From NCBI GenBank assembly GCA_964426415.1, contig CAYRQM010000016.1:1-40336 (forward strand): 40,336 nucleotides of DNA, in the 5' to 3' direction. Each line of letters opens with the position of its first letter. Positions within the stretch are counted from its first letter, which is position 1. Positions 7,701-16,090 of the stretch are shown one piece after another. The notes beneath the pieces are model-generated. The model searched no databases, was not told where the DNA came from, and was given only the letters and a program-made list of their open reading frames with translations. This DNA comes from UBA3792 sp964426415. Its GTDB lineage: Bacteria; Bacillota; Clostridia; Christensenellales; CAG-138. Position numbers and translations under genes: made by a program.

Positions 7701-9446
7701 TTATTTGTACAAGCCGCGCTCGGTGTAATGCGTGTGCAGAATCTCGTGCGCCTTGTGGCTGTTTGGCTCGCCCAGATAGTCGGCATAGAGCTGCTTGACT
7801 TCGGGGTTTTCGTGGCTCTTGCGGAGCTTCATGCCCGCATCCTCTTTGTACAGCGCCGCCGCACGCTCTGCGCGCAGATCGACGAAGTTGCGGATGTAGC
7901 CGGGCTGAATGGGCTGACCGCCGCCATTGACGCAGCCGCCGGGGCACGCCATGACTTCGATGAAGTGGTATTGCTTCTCGCCGCTCTTGACCATATCCAA
8001 CAGCTTGGATGCGTTCTCAAGCCCGCTGGTGACCGCGACCCGCACGACGGTGCCGTTGAGGTCGTATTCGGCTTCCTTGATGGCTTCGACGCCGCGGACT
8101 TCTTTGAAGTCGACCTTCTCCAGTGTTTTGCCCGTCACGACTTCGTACACGGTACGGAGCGCCGCTTCCATGACGCCGCCCGTCGCGCCGAAGATGTGAC
8201 CTGCGCCGGACGCTTCGCCCAGCATGGAATCGCAGGTCTCGTCGGGCAGATCGTTGAACTTGATGCCCGCACGCTTGATCATGGACGCCAGCTCACGCGT
8301 TGTGAGCGAAACGTCTACGTCGGGGACGCCTGCCGCGCACAGCTCGGGACGCTGCACCTCGAACTTTTTGGCGGTGCAGGGCATGACGGATACGACGACG
8401 ATGTCCTTCGGGTCGATGCCCATTTTCTCGGCATAGTACGTCTTGCACAGCGCGCCGAACATCTGCTGCGGCGACTTGCAGGTGGACAGATTCGGGATGA
8501 ATTCGGGATAGTAATGCTCGCAGAACTTGATCCAGCCCGGGCTGCAGCTCGTAATCATCGGCAGCGTGCCGCCGTTCTTTAGTCTGCCCAAAAGCTCGGT
8601 GCCTTCTTCGAGGATCGTGACGTCGGCAGCGTTGTCCACGTCGAATACCTTATCAAAGCCAAGACGGCGCAGTGCCGCAATCAGCTTGCCTTCGACGTTG
8701 GTGCCGATGGGCATATCGAAGCATTCGCCAAGCTGCGCACGCACGGAAGGCGCGGGCCCGACGATCACATGCTTGGAAGGATCGGACAGCGCGTTCCAGA
8801 CCTTTTCGGTGTCGTCCCGTTCCGTCAGCGCGCCCGTGGGGCAAACGCTGATGCACTGTCCGCAGTTGACGCAGGACGTGGTGGCAAGGGGCAGATCGTA
8901 GGCGCTGGAAATGTGCGTTTTGAACCCGCGCTCGTTGGCGCCGATGACGGCGCAGTGCTGGTTTGCCTTGCAAACCGCAACGCAGCGACGGCACAGGATG
9001 CACTTGGAATTGTCGCGGATCAGGTGAATCGCGGACTCGTCCAGATCAGGCTTCAGCGGTGTGGACGGCGCGTACTTTTGCGGGTCACAGCCGTACTCTT
9101 GGGAGAGCGCCTGCAGCTCGCAGTTGCCGCTGCGGACACAGCCCAAGCACTCCATGCGGTGGTTGGAAAGCAACAGTTCCAGCGTGGTCTTGCGGGACTT
9201 GCGCAGTGCGGGCGTGTTGGTCTCGACCTCCATGCCCTCGGCAACCGCTTGGATGCACGCGGCAGGATTGCTGCGGGCGCCCTTGACCTCAACCACGCAC
9301 ATACGGCAAGCGCCGATGGCGTTGATTTTCTTCATGTAGCAGAGGGTCGGAATGCGAACGCCTGCGATCTCTGCGGCTTCTAAAACGGTGGAATTCGCGG
9401 GGACTTCTACTTCCATGCCGTTGATCTTCATTTTGATGGTATCCAT
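7701..9446 (-). CDS. hndD: [FeFe] hydrogenase catalytic subunit HndD/HydA
   Basis: The 581-residue catalytic subunit of an NADP(H)/ferredoxin-linked hydrogenase. In order: a [2Fe-2S] ferredoxin domain (Cys36, Cys47, Cys50, Cys64), a His/Cys [4Fe-4S] region (CLGCVRSGNC, 100-109), two [4Fe-4S] clusters (CILCRRC at 149-155; CVNCGQC at 192-198), then the H-cluster domain with TSCSPGW (299-305), MPCTAKKFE (355-363) and ACPGGCVNGGGQP (500-512). A small-subunit tail follows. It forms H2 from protons or the reverse. The start at 9446 was chosen for its AAGGAGG and ferredoxin-like N-terminus; the longer frame is upstream noise. hndC ends 11 bases before it. Confidence 0.95.
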   Translation of the reverse strand: MDTIKMKINGMEVEVPANSTVLEAAEIAGVRIPTLCYMKKINAIGACRMCVVEVKGARSNPAACIQAVAEGMEVETNTPALRKSRKTTLELLLSNHRMECLGCVRSGNCELQALSQEYGCDPQKYAPSTPLKPDLDESAIHLIRDNSKCILCRRCVAVCKANQHCAVIGANERGFKTHISSAYDLPLATTSCVNCGQCISVCPTGALTERDDTEKVWNALSDPSKHVIVGPAPSVRAQLGECFDMPIGTNVEGKLIAALRRLGFDKVFDVDNAADVTILEEGTELLGRLKNGGTLPMITSCSPGWIKFCEHYYPEFIPNLSTCKSPQQMFGALCKTYYAEKMGIDPKDIVVVSVMPCTAKKFEVQRPELCAAGVPDVDVSLTTRELASMIKRAGIKFNDLPDETCDSMLGEASGAGHIFGATGGVMEAALRTVYEVVTGKTLEKVDFKEVRGVEAIKEAEYDLNGTVVRVAVTSGLENASKLLDMVKSGEKQYHFIEVMACPGGCVNGGGQPIQPGYIRNFVDLRAERAAALYKEDAGMKLRKSHENPEVKQLYADYLGEPNSHKAHEILHTHYTERGLYK

Positions 9447-9457
9447 AGCTGTCCTCC

Positions 9458-11251
9458 TTATTTCTTGACAATCGCGCTGAATTTGCAGTTTTCCATGCAA
9501 AGTCCGCACTTGATGCACTTGGATTGATCGATGACGTGCGGTTCTTTGACCTTGCCGCTGATGGCGGATGCGGGGCACTTACGCGCACACAGCGTGCAGC
9601 CGCGGCAAACGTCGGGCAGAATCTCGTAATGCATGAGCTTCTTGCAGACGCCCGCAGGGCAGCGCTTTTCGACCACATGGGCTTCGTATTCCTCGCGGAA
9701 ATACTTCATCGTGGACAACACGGGATTCGGCGCCGTTTGACCCAGCGCGCACATCGCGTTGTTCTTGATGTAGTAGCAAAGCTCTTCCATTTTGTCCAGA
9801 TCTTCCAAGGTGCCTTGCCCCGATACGATCTTGTCGAGCATTTCCAGCAAGCGGCGCGTACCGATGCGGCACGGCGTGCATTTGCCGCAGCTCTCGTCTA
9901 CGGTGAAGTCGAGGAAGAATCGTGCAACGTCGACCATGCAGGTGGTTTCGTCCATGACGATCAAGCCGCCCGAACCCATCATGCAGCCAATCTTGATGAG
10001 GTTGTCATAGTCGATCGGCGTGTCCAGATGCTGCGCGGGAATGCAGCCGCCGGAGGGGCCGCCCGTCTGTGCCGCTTTGAACTTTTTGCCGCCCGGAATG
10101 CCGCCGCCGATGTCGAAGATGATTTCGCGCAGCGTCGTGCCAAGCGGAATCTCGACCAGACCGGTGTTAACGACCTTGCCGCCCAACGCAAAGACCTTGG
10201 TGCCCTTGGAGCGCTCGGTGCCCATGGACGAGAACCATTCTGCGCCCTTGAGGATGATTTGCGGAATGTTGGCAAGCGTTTCGACGTTGTTGATGATGGT
10301 CGGCTGTCCGAACAAGCCCTTGTTCGCGGGGAACGGCGGCTTTGCCTTGGGCTCGCCGCGGTTGCCCTCGATGGAGGTCAGCAGCGCCGTTTCTTCGCCG
10401 CAGACGAATGCGCCTGCGCCAAGCCGCGTTTCGATGTCGAACGTGAAGCCTGTGCCGAAGATGTCCTCACCCAGCAGCCCGTATGCACGCGCCTGTTTAA
10501 TGGCGATGTCCAAACGCTTGACCGCGATGGGATACTCGGCACGGACGTAGATGTAGCCCTTGTTTGCGCCGATGGCGTAGCCCGCGATTGCCATTGCTTC
10601 GAGCACCGCGTGGGGGTCGCCCTCCAGCACGGAACGATCCATGAACGCGCCGGGGTCGCCCTCGTCCGCGTTGCAGACCACATACTTTTGCGGAACCTTA
10701 TTGCGCGCCGCAAACTCCCACTTCATGCCCGTGGGGAAGCCGCCGCCGCCACGACCGCGCAGGCCGCTGTCCTTCATGACTTGGATGACGTCTTCGGGCG
10801 TCATGGTGGTCAGCACCTTGCCCAACGCCGCATAGCCGTCCATCGCAATGTACTCGTCGATCTCTTCGGGGTTGATGAGACCGCAGTTGCGCAGCGCGAC
10901 ACGAAGCTGGGTTTTGTAGAAGCCCGTTTCCTGCAGCGACGGAACCTCGACCTTTTCTTCGCCTTCGGTTTCACGATAGACGAGACGGTCGACTACTCTG
11001 CCCTTCAAAAGATGCTCTTCGACGATTTCGGGGACGTCTTCCAGCTTGACACGGCTGTAGAACGTGCCGTCCGGGTATACAATCATGACGGGGCCAAGAG
11101 CGCAAAGACCGAAACAGCCCGTGCGAACGACTTTGACCTCATCTGCGAGACCCTTTTTGACGATCTCTTTTTCCAGCGAATCTGCAATCTGCACACTGCC
11201 GGAAGACGTACAGCCCGTACCGCCGCAGATCAAAACTTGCGTGCGAATCAT
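9458..11251 (-). CDS. hndC: NuoF-like NAD(P)H-binding hydrogenase subunit HndC/HydB
   Basis: A 597-residue flavoprotein subunit. The N-terminal thioredoxin-like [2Fe-2S] domain has Cys9, Cys14, Cys46 and Cys50. The FMN/NAD(P)H-binding 51-kDa domain carries GRGGGGFPTG at 166-175, then an SLBB segment, the N3-type [4Fe-4S] cluster (Cys455, Cys458, Cys461, Cys501) and two C-terminal [4Fe-4S] ferredoxin motifs (CRGCTLC and CIKCGLC, about 549-590). In known relatives this subunit carries the flavin where electrons from the pyridine nucleotide meet those from ferredoxin. Trimeric relatives bifurcate electrons; whether this one prefers NADH or NADPH cannot be told from sequence. Confidence 0.95.
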   Translation of the reverse strand: MIRTQVLICGGTGCTSSGSVQIADSLEKEIVKKGLADEVKVVRTGCFGLCALGPVMIVYPDGTFYSRVKLEDVPEIVEEHLLKGRVVDRLVYRETEGEEKVEVPSLQETGFYKTQLRVALRNCGLINPEEIDEYIAMDGYAALGKVLTTMTPEDVIQVMKDSGLRGRGGGGFPTGMKWEFAARNKVPQKYVVCNADEGDPGAFMDRSVLEGDPHAVLEAMAIAGYAIGANKGYIYVRAEYPIAVKRLDIAIKQARAYGLLGEDIFGTGFTFDIETRLGAGAFVCGEETALLTSIEGNRGEPKAKPPFPANKGLFGQPTIINNVETLANIPQIILKGAEWFSSMGTERSKGTKVFALGGKVVNTGLVEIPLGTTLREIIFDIGGGIPGGKKFKAAQTGGPSGGCIPAQHLDTPIDYDNLIKIGCMMGSGGLIVMDETTCMVDVARFFLDFTVDESCGKCTPCRIGTRRLLEMLDKIVSGQGTLEDLDKMEELCYYIKNNAMCALGQTAPNPVLSTMKYFREEYEAHVVEKRCPAGVCKKLMHYEILPDVCRGCTLCARKCPASAISGKVKEPHVIDQSKCIKCGLCMENCKFSAIVKK

Positions 11252-11266
11252 TTATTCTTCCTCCAA

Positions 11267-11638
11267 TTAGCTTTCCACCGCACCGATGGTATATTTTGTG
11301 ATGGGCTTGCCGCCCTTGAGGTGCTGTTCGACGATCTCGTGTACCATATCGGGCGTGACCTTGACGTAGGTGGTGCGCTCTTTGTCCGCTTCGAATACTT
11401 CGACGATCGGCTCAAGGCGACACATCCCGATGCAGCCCGTCTGGGTCACGGTAACGGTATCGCCCAAGTTCTGCTTTGCGACGTCCTCCACAAGTGCGTT
11501 CAATACGGGCCGTGCGCCTGCCGCGATGCCGCAAGTCGCCATGCCGACGACGACACGGATTCCGCCGTTTCCTTCGCGCAGCGCGACTTTGTTTTTCATC
11601 TTGTCGCGGATCTGTGCAAGTTCTTCCAATGATTTCAT
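11267..11638 (-). CDS. hndB: HndB-like thioredoxin-fold [2Fe-2S] subunit
   Basis: A 123-residue small subunit with an N-terminal helix and a thioredoxin-like ferredoxin fold (VGMATCGIAAGARPV near residue 31, then TGCIGMC at 67-73). Only three cysteines are present (36, 69 and 73), one fewer than the four ligands in HndA and in the N-terminus of HndC, so the cluster may use another ligand or be absent. It starts behind GGATC-type purine-rich sequence and is separated by 15 bases from hndC. Its place between the sensory block and hndC matches four-subunit Hnd enzymes. Confidence 0.88.
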   Translation of the reverse strand: MKSLEELAQIRDKMKNKVALREGNGGIRVVVGMATCGIAAGARPVLNALVEDVAKQNLGDTVTVTQTGCIGMCRLEPIVEVFEADKERTTYVKVTPDMVHEIVEQHLKGGKPITKYTIGAVES

Positions 11639-11668
11639 GGTCTTTGATCCTTTCGTTTTTTCTGTATG

Positions 11669-12229
11669 CTATATCTGTTCTTCGGAAGCATATTGCTCCG
11701 TCAGCATATCTCGTATCCAGTTGAGCACCTCTGCCGTATTGAGAGGCACTTCTTCGCCCAGCACGGCGCGAATCTCGCGGGTGTCCAGCTGCACTGTGTG
11801 CGCGCCGCGTTCGTGCCGAAACACGAAATCGACTTGAGGACTTCCCTGTATCAGCAGGACGATGGTCGAAACGACGTCGCCAAGCGGCGTGAAGTCCATA
11901 TGCGTCTTGCAAAAGAACGCCGTCGTGGTGGTGCCGCAGTGCGCCGCGTCTTGGCTGCGCGCAACGGACGTGATGCGCAAGGAACCGCCTGTCTGCTCCG
12001 CCGCCAGCTTGAACAGCGGAATGCCCAACCCAACCTTGCGCGTGGTGCGGGTGGTGGAAAACGGATCGGTCACGCTTTGCAGAAAGTCTTCCGTCATGCC
12101 GTACCCGTTGTCGCGGATGGTGATGGTCAGTGCCGTCTGCGTTTCTTGGAGCAGAATCTCCACCAATGTCGCTTCTGCCTTGATGGAGTTTTGCGCAATG
12201 TCCAGAATGTTCAGCGAAAGCTCCTTCAT
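11669..12229 (-). CDS. GHKL-type ATPase / histidine-kinase-like protein
   Basis: A 186-residue protein with an ATP-binding HATPase fold. The N box is ILDIAQNSIKA (8-18, Asn14), the G1 box DNGYGM (40-45) and the G2 box GLGIPL (67-72). I see no receptor, HAMP or dimerisation/phosphoacceptor domain, so it is not a standard sensor kinase. The last about 90 residues are a variable domain. Its ATG overlaps the stop of the PHP gene (ATGA), implying translational coupling, and hndB follows after 30 bases. It probably forms a signalling unit with the PHP protein and the sensory hydrogenase; this is inference from context. Confidence 0.8.
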   Translation of the reverse strand: MKELSLNILDIAQNSIKAEATLVEILLQETQTALTITIRDNGYGMTEDFLQSVTDPFSTTRTTRKVGLGIPLFKLAAEQTGGSLRITSVARSQDAAHCGTTTTAFFCKTHMDFTPLGDVVSTIVLLIQGSPQVDFVFRHERGAHTVQLDTREIRAVLGEEVPLNTAEVLNWIRDMLTEQYASEEQI

Positions 12230-12945
12230 TTTGAACCCTCCCGCAGCCAATGAAACAGTGCCGTCGTGACCGCCGCCGCATCGCCCTTTTCACAGGGCAG
12301 CTCGATGCTTGGCGCGTCGTCCTGAAGCTCCCACAGCCGATGGGCGTCGGAACAAACCAACACCGTGCGGCCCTCTGCCAAAGCTGCCTTGCTTGCGTCG
12401 TGTACCTCGGCGAAGCGGAACGCGGGCGTGGGCGGAAACGCGCCCAGGATTGCCAGAATCCCGTTTGCCTCACGGTCGATGTGCGCCGGCCAGCAGACGC
12501 CTTGGTGCGCTTCGACCAATTGAACCGCCGCTGCCAAATCGAGTGTGGTGGCGGCAGGCAGAAAGTATGGCTCCTGCCCGATGGGGCGATCTTCGGCGTC
12601 GCAGATGGTTTGTTCACCGAAGATGGCGACGCGATTCTTGACCCGCATCCGATGCGGCTGCAGCGCCGCGCCGAACGCCAACGCCTGTTGAAGCGTTTCG
12701 AACACGCAGAGCAGGTGAATTTCCTCCGCCGTCGTCAGCTCCGCACCCGCAATGGGCACGATGCCGTACGATGCGCACGCCCGAAAGAAGGCGGGACAGT
12801 TGTCCACCGCGTTGTGGTCGGTGAGCGCAACAAGCTCCAATCCGCACAGATGCGCCATGCCGGCAATGTTGCAAGGCGTCATGTCCGCGTCCGCACAGGG
12901 ACTGAGACAGGAATGGATGTGCAGATCGTATCGGAATCGGCTCAT
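12226..12945 (-). CDS. PHP-domain phosphoesterase
   Basis: A 239-residue PHP-family metal-dependent phosphoesterase. The metal-binding set looks intact: DLHIHSCLSPC (7-17), LTDHN near residue 40, PAHID near 155 and SDAH near 200. Substrate unknown. It overlaps by four bases (ATGA) with both the DRTGG gene before it and the ATPase gene after it, so the three are tightly coupled. Similar PHP genes accompany sensory [FeFe] hydrogenases in Clostridia as I recall them, suggesting it acts on a phosphorylated signal. It is not closely related to the CpsB phosphatase elsewhere in the window. Confidence 0.85.
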   Translation of the reverse strand: MSRFRYDLHIHSCLSPCADADMTPCNIAGMAHLCGLELVALTDHNAVDNCPAFFRACASYGIVPIAGAELTTAEEIHLLCVFETLQQALAFGAALQPHRMRVKNRVAIFGEQTICDAEDRPIGQEPYFLPAATTLDLAAAVQLVEAHQGVCWPAHIDREANGILAILGAFPPTPAFRFAEVHDASKAALAEGRTVLVCSDAHRLWELQDDAPSIELPCEKGDAAAVTTALFHWLREGSK

Positions 12946-13271
12946 CGCAACTGTGCCGCGACCGCCGCGCACGCTGCGAACGTGTCGCACTGCGTGGACA
13001 GAAGGTTGATGGCGTGCGCCTTTGCCGCCGCAAGTACGTCGGCGTCGGGCTTGACGCCCTCGGCAAAGACGACGCACGCAACGTCGGTGAGCTGTGCCAC
13101 GGCAACGACGTTGATGTTGGACATGATGGTCACCCAGCAGTCGCCCGCTTGGGCACGCCCCATCACCCAGCTCAACAGATCGCCTGCGTAGCCGCCCGTG
13201 ACCGCCCGCGTTCCGTCGGAAAGCAGCAGCGCGTCCCAGCCCGTTTGCGCGATGAGTGTCTCCACCGTCAT
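12942..13271 (-). CDS. DRTGG-domain protein (second copy)
   Basis: A 109-residue protein consisting of one DRTGG-like domain: a variable N-terminus, VTGGYAGDLLSWVMGRAQ around residue 25, and an alternating hydrophobic pattern ending in a helix with several Ala and Cys. The domain is also found in regulatory regions of phosphotransacetylases and CBS-pyrophosphatases and is thought to bind a ligand; which one is unknown. It overlaps the sensory hydrogenase stop by four bases. Another DRTGG gene lies on the other side of the hydrogenase/ATPase pair, and the two are clearly paralogous in layout (SDMMSDVLAFA versus GYAGDLLSWVM). Confidence 0.75.
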   Translation of the reverse strand: MTVETLIAQTGWDALLLSDGTRAVTGGYAGDLLSWVMGRAQAGDCWVTIMSNINVVAVAQLTDVACVVFAEGVKPDADVLAAAKAHAINLLSTQCDTFAACAAVAAQLR

Positions 13272-14566
13272 GCTTTGTCGCCCTCCTCGTGCTGCCTGTC
13301 AACCAATTCTTTGAGATGCTCCCGCATCCGAATGACGCAGTCGTCCACAGAGGATTCGCCGCGCACGATGTCCTCCGCGTGGGCGCGACAGGTGGGCGCC
13401 CCGCAGGAACCGCAGTCCAGACCGGGAAGCTGCTTCCAGATGCGTTCGATCTCGGACATCATGCGGAAGGACTGCATCCGATCGCCGTCCAAAAGCTCGG
13501 CGCTGGAATACTCGCTGGGCTTGACCGTCAGCATATCGGCAGGGATGGCGTGCCGTTCCTCGTCGGTGATGTGATTGAGGGAAACCGGCATATACCGCCG
13601 CAGCGCCTGCAGCCGCACCCGTGCGATGTAGGGATTCTCGATTGCCATGACGCCGCCTACGCAGCCGCCGGGGCAAGCGTTCAGCTCGACGAATTCGAGA
13701 TCGGGGAAGTGCCCCGTTTCGATGTCGTCCAGCACGCGAATGATGTTCTCGATGCCGTCCGCCGCCAAGTAGTGGTCGTTCATCAGCGCGCTGGCTTCCC
13801 CGCCCGCCGACGCCCAGCCCATGCCGATCATGCCCGTTTCGGACGCCATGGACGGCACTTTGTTGCGGTCGAGCTTGGACAAAAGCCGAAGATAGACCTC
13901 GCTCATGGAGACGACGGAATCAACGTAGCACTCTTTGCCCTCGGGCGTGTTCTTGACCCAGCTCACCTTGGCGGGACAGGGCGAAATGAACACGGTGCGA
14001 ATGTCGGCGTCGGTCAGCTCGGGATGCAGCTTTTTGGCGCGTTCCTTTGCCATCTTGCCTGCCACCTCGATGGGCGGCGCGATGGGAACCATCTTGCTGC
14101 GAAGCTCGGGGAAGCGCAGCGAGATGAGCCGCACCACCACGGGGCATGCCGTACTGATGAACGGACGCTTGGAATCCCCCGCCTGCTTGATGTAGGCGCG
14201 GGTGTAGTCCGTCACAAGCTCTGCCGCCTTGGCGACTTCGAATACGTCGGAGAAGCCCAAATCGAGGAAGCCCTGCAACAGATAGTCGGCGTCGTTGAGA
14301 TTGGCGAACTGGCCAAACAGCGACGGCGCGGGCAGCGCAATGAGGTACTTGCTGTGATCCAGTGAATCGAGCTTGTCGAAGCTCGCCTTCTTTGCCTTGT
14401 ACGGGCATTGACGGATGCATTCGCCGCAGTCGATGCAAAGGTTGGGATTGATGCAAGCCTTGCCGTCGCGTACACGGATCGCCTGCGTCGGGCAACGACG
14501 CAAGCAGGTGGTGCAACCCTTACACTTGTCAGGGTCTAACGAAACGGAATGCTTGTATACGATCAT
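13268..14566 (-). CDS. sensory-type [FeFe]-hydrogenase-like protein (HfsB/HydS-like)
   Basis: A 432-residue iron-sulfur protein. Two [4Fe-4S] ferredoxin motifs (CKGCTTCLRRC 15-25; CIDCGECIRQC 44-54) precede a hydrogenase H-domain with divergent signatures: STACPVV (138-144) where catalytic enzymes have TSCCPxW, SPCPAK (195-200), and NACPGGCVGG (296-305). The four expected cluster cysteines (141, 197, 298, 302) remain, but the residue before Cys141 is Ala instead of the proton-relay Cys. A C-terminal Fe-S domain (Cys385, 388, 393, 410) replaces the PAS domain of some sensors. I infer a hydrogen or redox sensor with low turnover. ATG 14566 gives a ferredoxin-like start. Confidence 0.88.
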   Translation of the reverse strand: MIVYKHSVSLDPDKCKGCTTCLRRCPTQAIRVRDGKACINPNLCIDCGECIRQCPYKAKKASFDKLDSLDHSKYLIALPAPSLFGQFANLNDADYLLQGFLDLGFSDVFEVAKAAELVTDYTRAYIKQAGDSKRPFISTACPVVVRLISLRFPELRSKMVPIAPPIEVAGKMAKERAKKLHPELTDADIRTVFISPCPAKVSWVKNTPEGKECYVDSVVSMSEVYLRLLSKLDRNKVPSMASETGMIGMGWASAGGEASALMNDHYLAADGIENIIRVLDDIETGHFPDLEFVELNACPGGCVGGVMAIENPYIARVRLQALRRYMPVSLNHITDEERHAIPADMLTVKPSEYSSAELLDGDRMQSFRMMSEIERIWKQLPGLDCGSCGAPTCRAHAEDIVRGESSVDDCVIRMREHLKELVDRQHEEGDKA

Positions 14567-14576
14567 GCAAACCCCT

Positions 14577-15002
14577 TTAAGCCGATAAAAACTTGAGCTC
14601 GATCGTCGTGCCGACGCCAACCGTCGATGCGACGTGCATCTCGTCCGAGTAGCGCTTCATGTTGGGCAAGCCCATGCCTGCGCCAAAGCCCAGTGCGCGA
14701 ATGTTGTCGGGCGCCGTGGAATACCCTTCCTGCATGGCAAGCGGGATGTCCGCAATGCCGGGGCCGACGTCTTTGAGAATCACCGTGATGTTCTCGGGCG
14801 TGACGTAAACGTCGGCGTCGCCGCCGTTGGCATGGATGACCATGTTGATCTCGCCTTCGTACATCGCAATGCTGATGCGGCGAATCAGATCGGGCGCAAA
14901 CCCCATCTGGCGCAGCAGCCGTTTCACCTGCACGGACGCTTCGCCCGCCGAGGTGAAATTGTTCCCATCGACATCGAAGTGGAAATGCAGCGGTTCGTCC
15001 AT
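14577..15002 (-). CDS. RsbW-like GHKL ATPase (anti-sigma-factor kinase type)
   Basis: A 141-residue single-domain protein resembling the serine kinases RsbW/SpoIIAB. The N-box region is EGEINMVIHANGG, G1 is KDVGPGIAD and G2 is GFGAGMGLPNMKR. It would bind ATP and may phosphorylate a partner on Ser/Thr, but no anti-anti-sigma (STAS) partner or sigma factor gene is in the operon. The start at 15002 lies 5 bases after the DRTGG gene; the longer frame overlapping that gene is a shadow. Ten bases separate it from the sensory hydrogenase gene. Confidence 0.85.
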   Translation of the reverse strand: MDEPLHFHFDVDGNNFTSAGEASVQVKRLLRQMGFAPDLIRRISIAMYEGEINMVIHANGGDADVYVTPENITVILKDVGPGIADIPLAMQEGYSTAPDNIRALGFGAGMGLPNMKRYSDEMHVASTVGVGTTIELKFLSA

Positions 15003-15007
15003 CGGCG

Positions 15008-15346
15008 TCACCTGCAAAGACCCGCTTCGTACAGACGCCCGGAAGCGATGTACATATGCAGCTTGGTCTCGAGTATGGCGATGTGGCTTTCCATCGCCAA
15101 GGCTTTGATTTCCTCCGTGGCGACTTTGCCCCGCACGAAAACGACGCACGGCATATCCAGCATGTGGGCGGTGCGAATGACCTGCGGATTGAGCAAGCCT
15201 GACAACAGCAGGCTGTGATCGTCCGCAAACGCCAGCACATCACTCATCATGTCGCTTGCAAAGGCGCTTTGTATGTCTTTGTCCAGAAGATCGTCCCCTA
15301 CGCGGACGGTGGCGTCCAGACGTTCGGCAATTTCACGGATTGTCAT
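15008..15346 (-). CDS. DRTGG-domain protein (first copy)
   Basis: A 112-residue protein made of one DRTGG-like domain. The N-terminal helix MTIREIAERLDATV is followed by SAFASDMMSDVLAFADDHSL and a hydrophobic strand CVVFVRGK. The ligand is unknown. It is the second gene of the operon, 15 bases after hndA, and opens the block of six signalling-type genes. GGATC is the only Shine-Dalgarno-like sequence before the ATG, so initiation may be weak or coupled. Confidence 0.78.
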   Translation of the reverse strand: MTIREIAERLDATVRVGDDLLDKDIQSAFASDMMSDVLAFADDHSLLLSGLLNPQVIRTAHMLDMPCVVFVRGKVATEEIKALAMESHIAILETKLHMYIASGRLYEAGLCR

Positions 15347-15361
15347 AGGTGATCCTTTCGC

Positions 15362-15859
15362 TTATGCGCGATACTTATCGACGATGCCCTTGATGTCGGC
15401 GGGAACCAAACGTCCGTAAACTTCCTCGTCGACCACCATGGCGGGCGCCAAGCCGCAGCAGCCCAAGCAGCGCGTGGCTTCCAGCGTGAACCGTCCGTCG
15501 GGCGTGGTGTGACCCGCCTTGATGTTGAGCTGACGCTCTAACTCTGCAAGAATGTCTGCGGAACCCTTGACGTAGCAAGCGGTGCCCAAGCAAACGCGGA
15601 TGAGGTGCTGCCCCTTCGGCTCCAACGTGAACCAAGAATAGAACGTGGACACGCCGTAGACCTGCTCGAGCGATACGTTGAGGCCCTCCGCGACCATGGT
15701 CTGTACTTCAATGGGCAGATAGCCATAGATCTCCTGCGCCTTCTGCAGCACAGGCATCATGGCGCCCTCTTGTCCTTGATGCGCGGCAATAAAATCTTTG
15801 AGTTGTGCTTCCTGTTCGGGCGTGCCACGAAACGGGATTTCTGTGATCTTGTTCGACAT
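15362..15859 (-). CDS. hndA: NuoE-like [2Fe-2S] hydrogenase subunit HndA/HydC
   Basis: A 165-residue subunit with an N-terminal helical domain and a thioredoxin-like [2Fe-2S] domain. The four ligands are visible: Cys90 and Cys95 (VCLGTACYVKG), Cys131 and Cys135 (RCLGCCG). The motif LPIEVQTMVAEGLNVS is typical of the 24-kDa subunit. It passes electrons between HndC and the other clusters. It is the first gene of the operon, with a GGAGG Shine-Dalgarno and its own promoter. Unusually it is separated from hndB by six other genes. Confidence 0.93.
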   Translation of the reverse strand: MSNKITEIPFRGTPEQEAQLKDFIAAHQGQEGAMMPVLQKAQEIYGYLPIEVQTMVAEGLNVSLEQVYGVSTFYSWFTLEPKGQHLIRVCLGTACYVKGSADILAELERQLNIKAGHTTPDGRFTLEATRCLGCCGLAPAMVVDEEVYGRLVPADIKGIVDKYRA

Positions 15860-15898
15860 GATTTCCTCCTGCGTGATGAGATTTCCTTACCATCCGCT

Positions 15899-15927
15899 AT
15901 TGTACCATACAAAATCTGATATTTCCA
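15899..15927 (-). promoter_or_regulatory. promoter of the hydrogenase operon
   Basis: TGGAAA (15922-15927), a 17-base spacer and TACAAT (15899-15904) on the minus strand, giving a leader of roughly 30 bases before hndA. Confidence 0.6.
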
Positions 15928-16022
15928 TAGGTTTTTACATTTCTCTCGCTGTCTTTTTTCCCCTTTCCCGCGTGGACATGAAAAAGTCGCAATTATTTAG
16001 CAAAAAAGATACCATTTCGTGC

Positions 16023-16051
16023 TTTTCATTTTGATACAAATCGTGTATGAT
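16023..16051 (+). promoter_or_regulatory. promoter of the SH3b gene
   Basis: TTTTCA (16023-16028), a 17-base spacer and TATGAT (16046-16051). It is divergent from the hydrogenase promoter; the two -35 boxes are 95 bases apart. Confidence 0.6.
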
Positions 16052-16090
16052 GGGAGTGTAAATAGGAATCACAGGAAGGGGACTGCTCTC

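Noticed and set aside
9524..11632. A 702-residue plus-strand frame opposite hndC and hndB
   Set aside because: The minus strand encodes complete hydrogenase subunits; the antisense frame has no recognisable domain.
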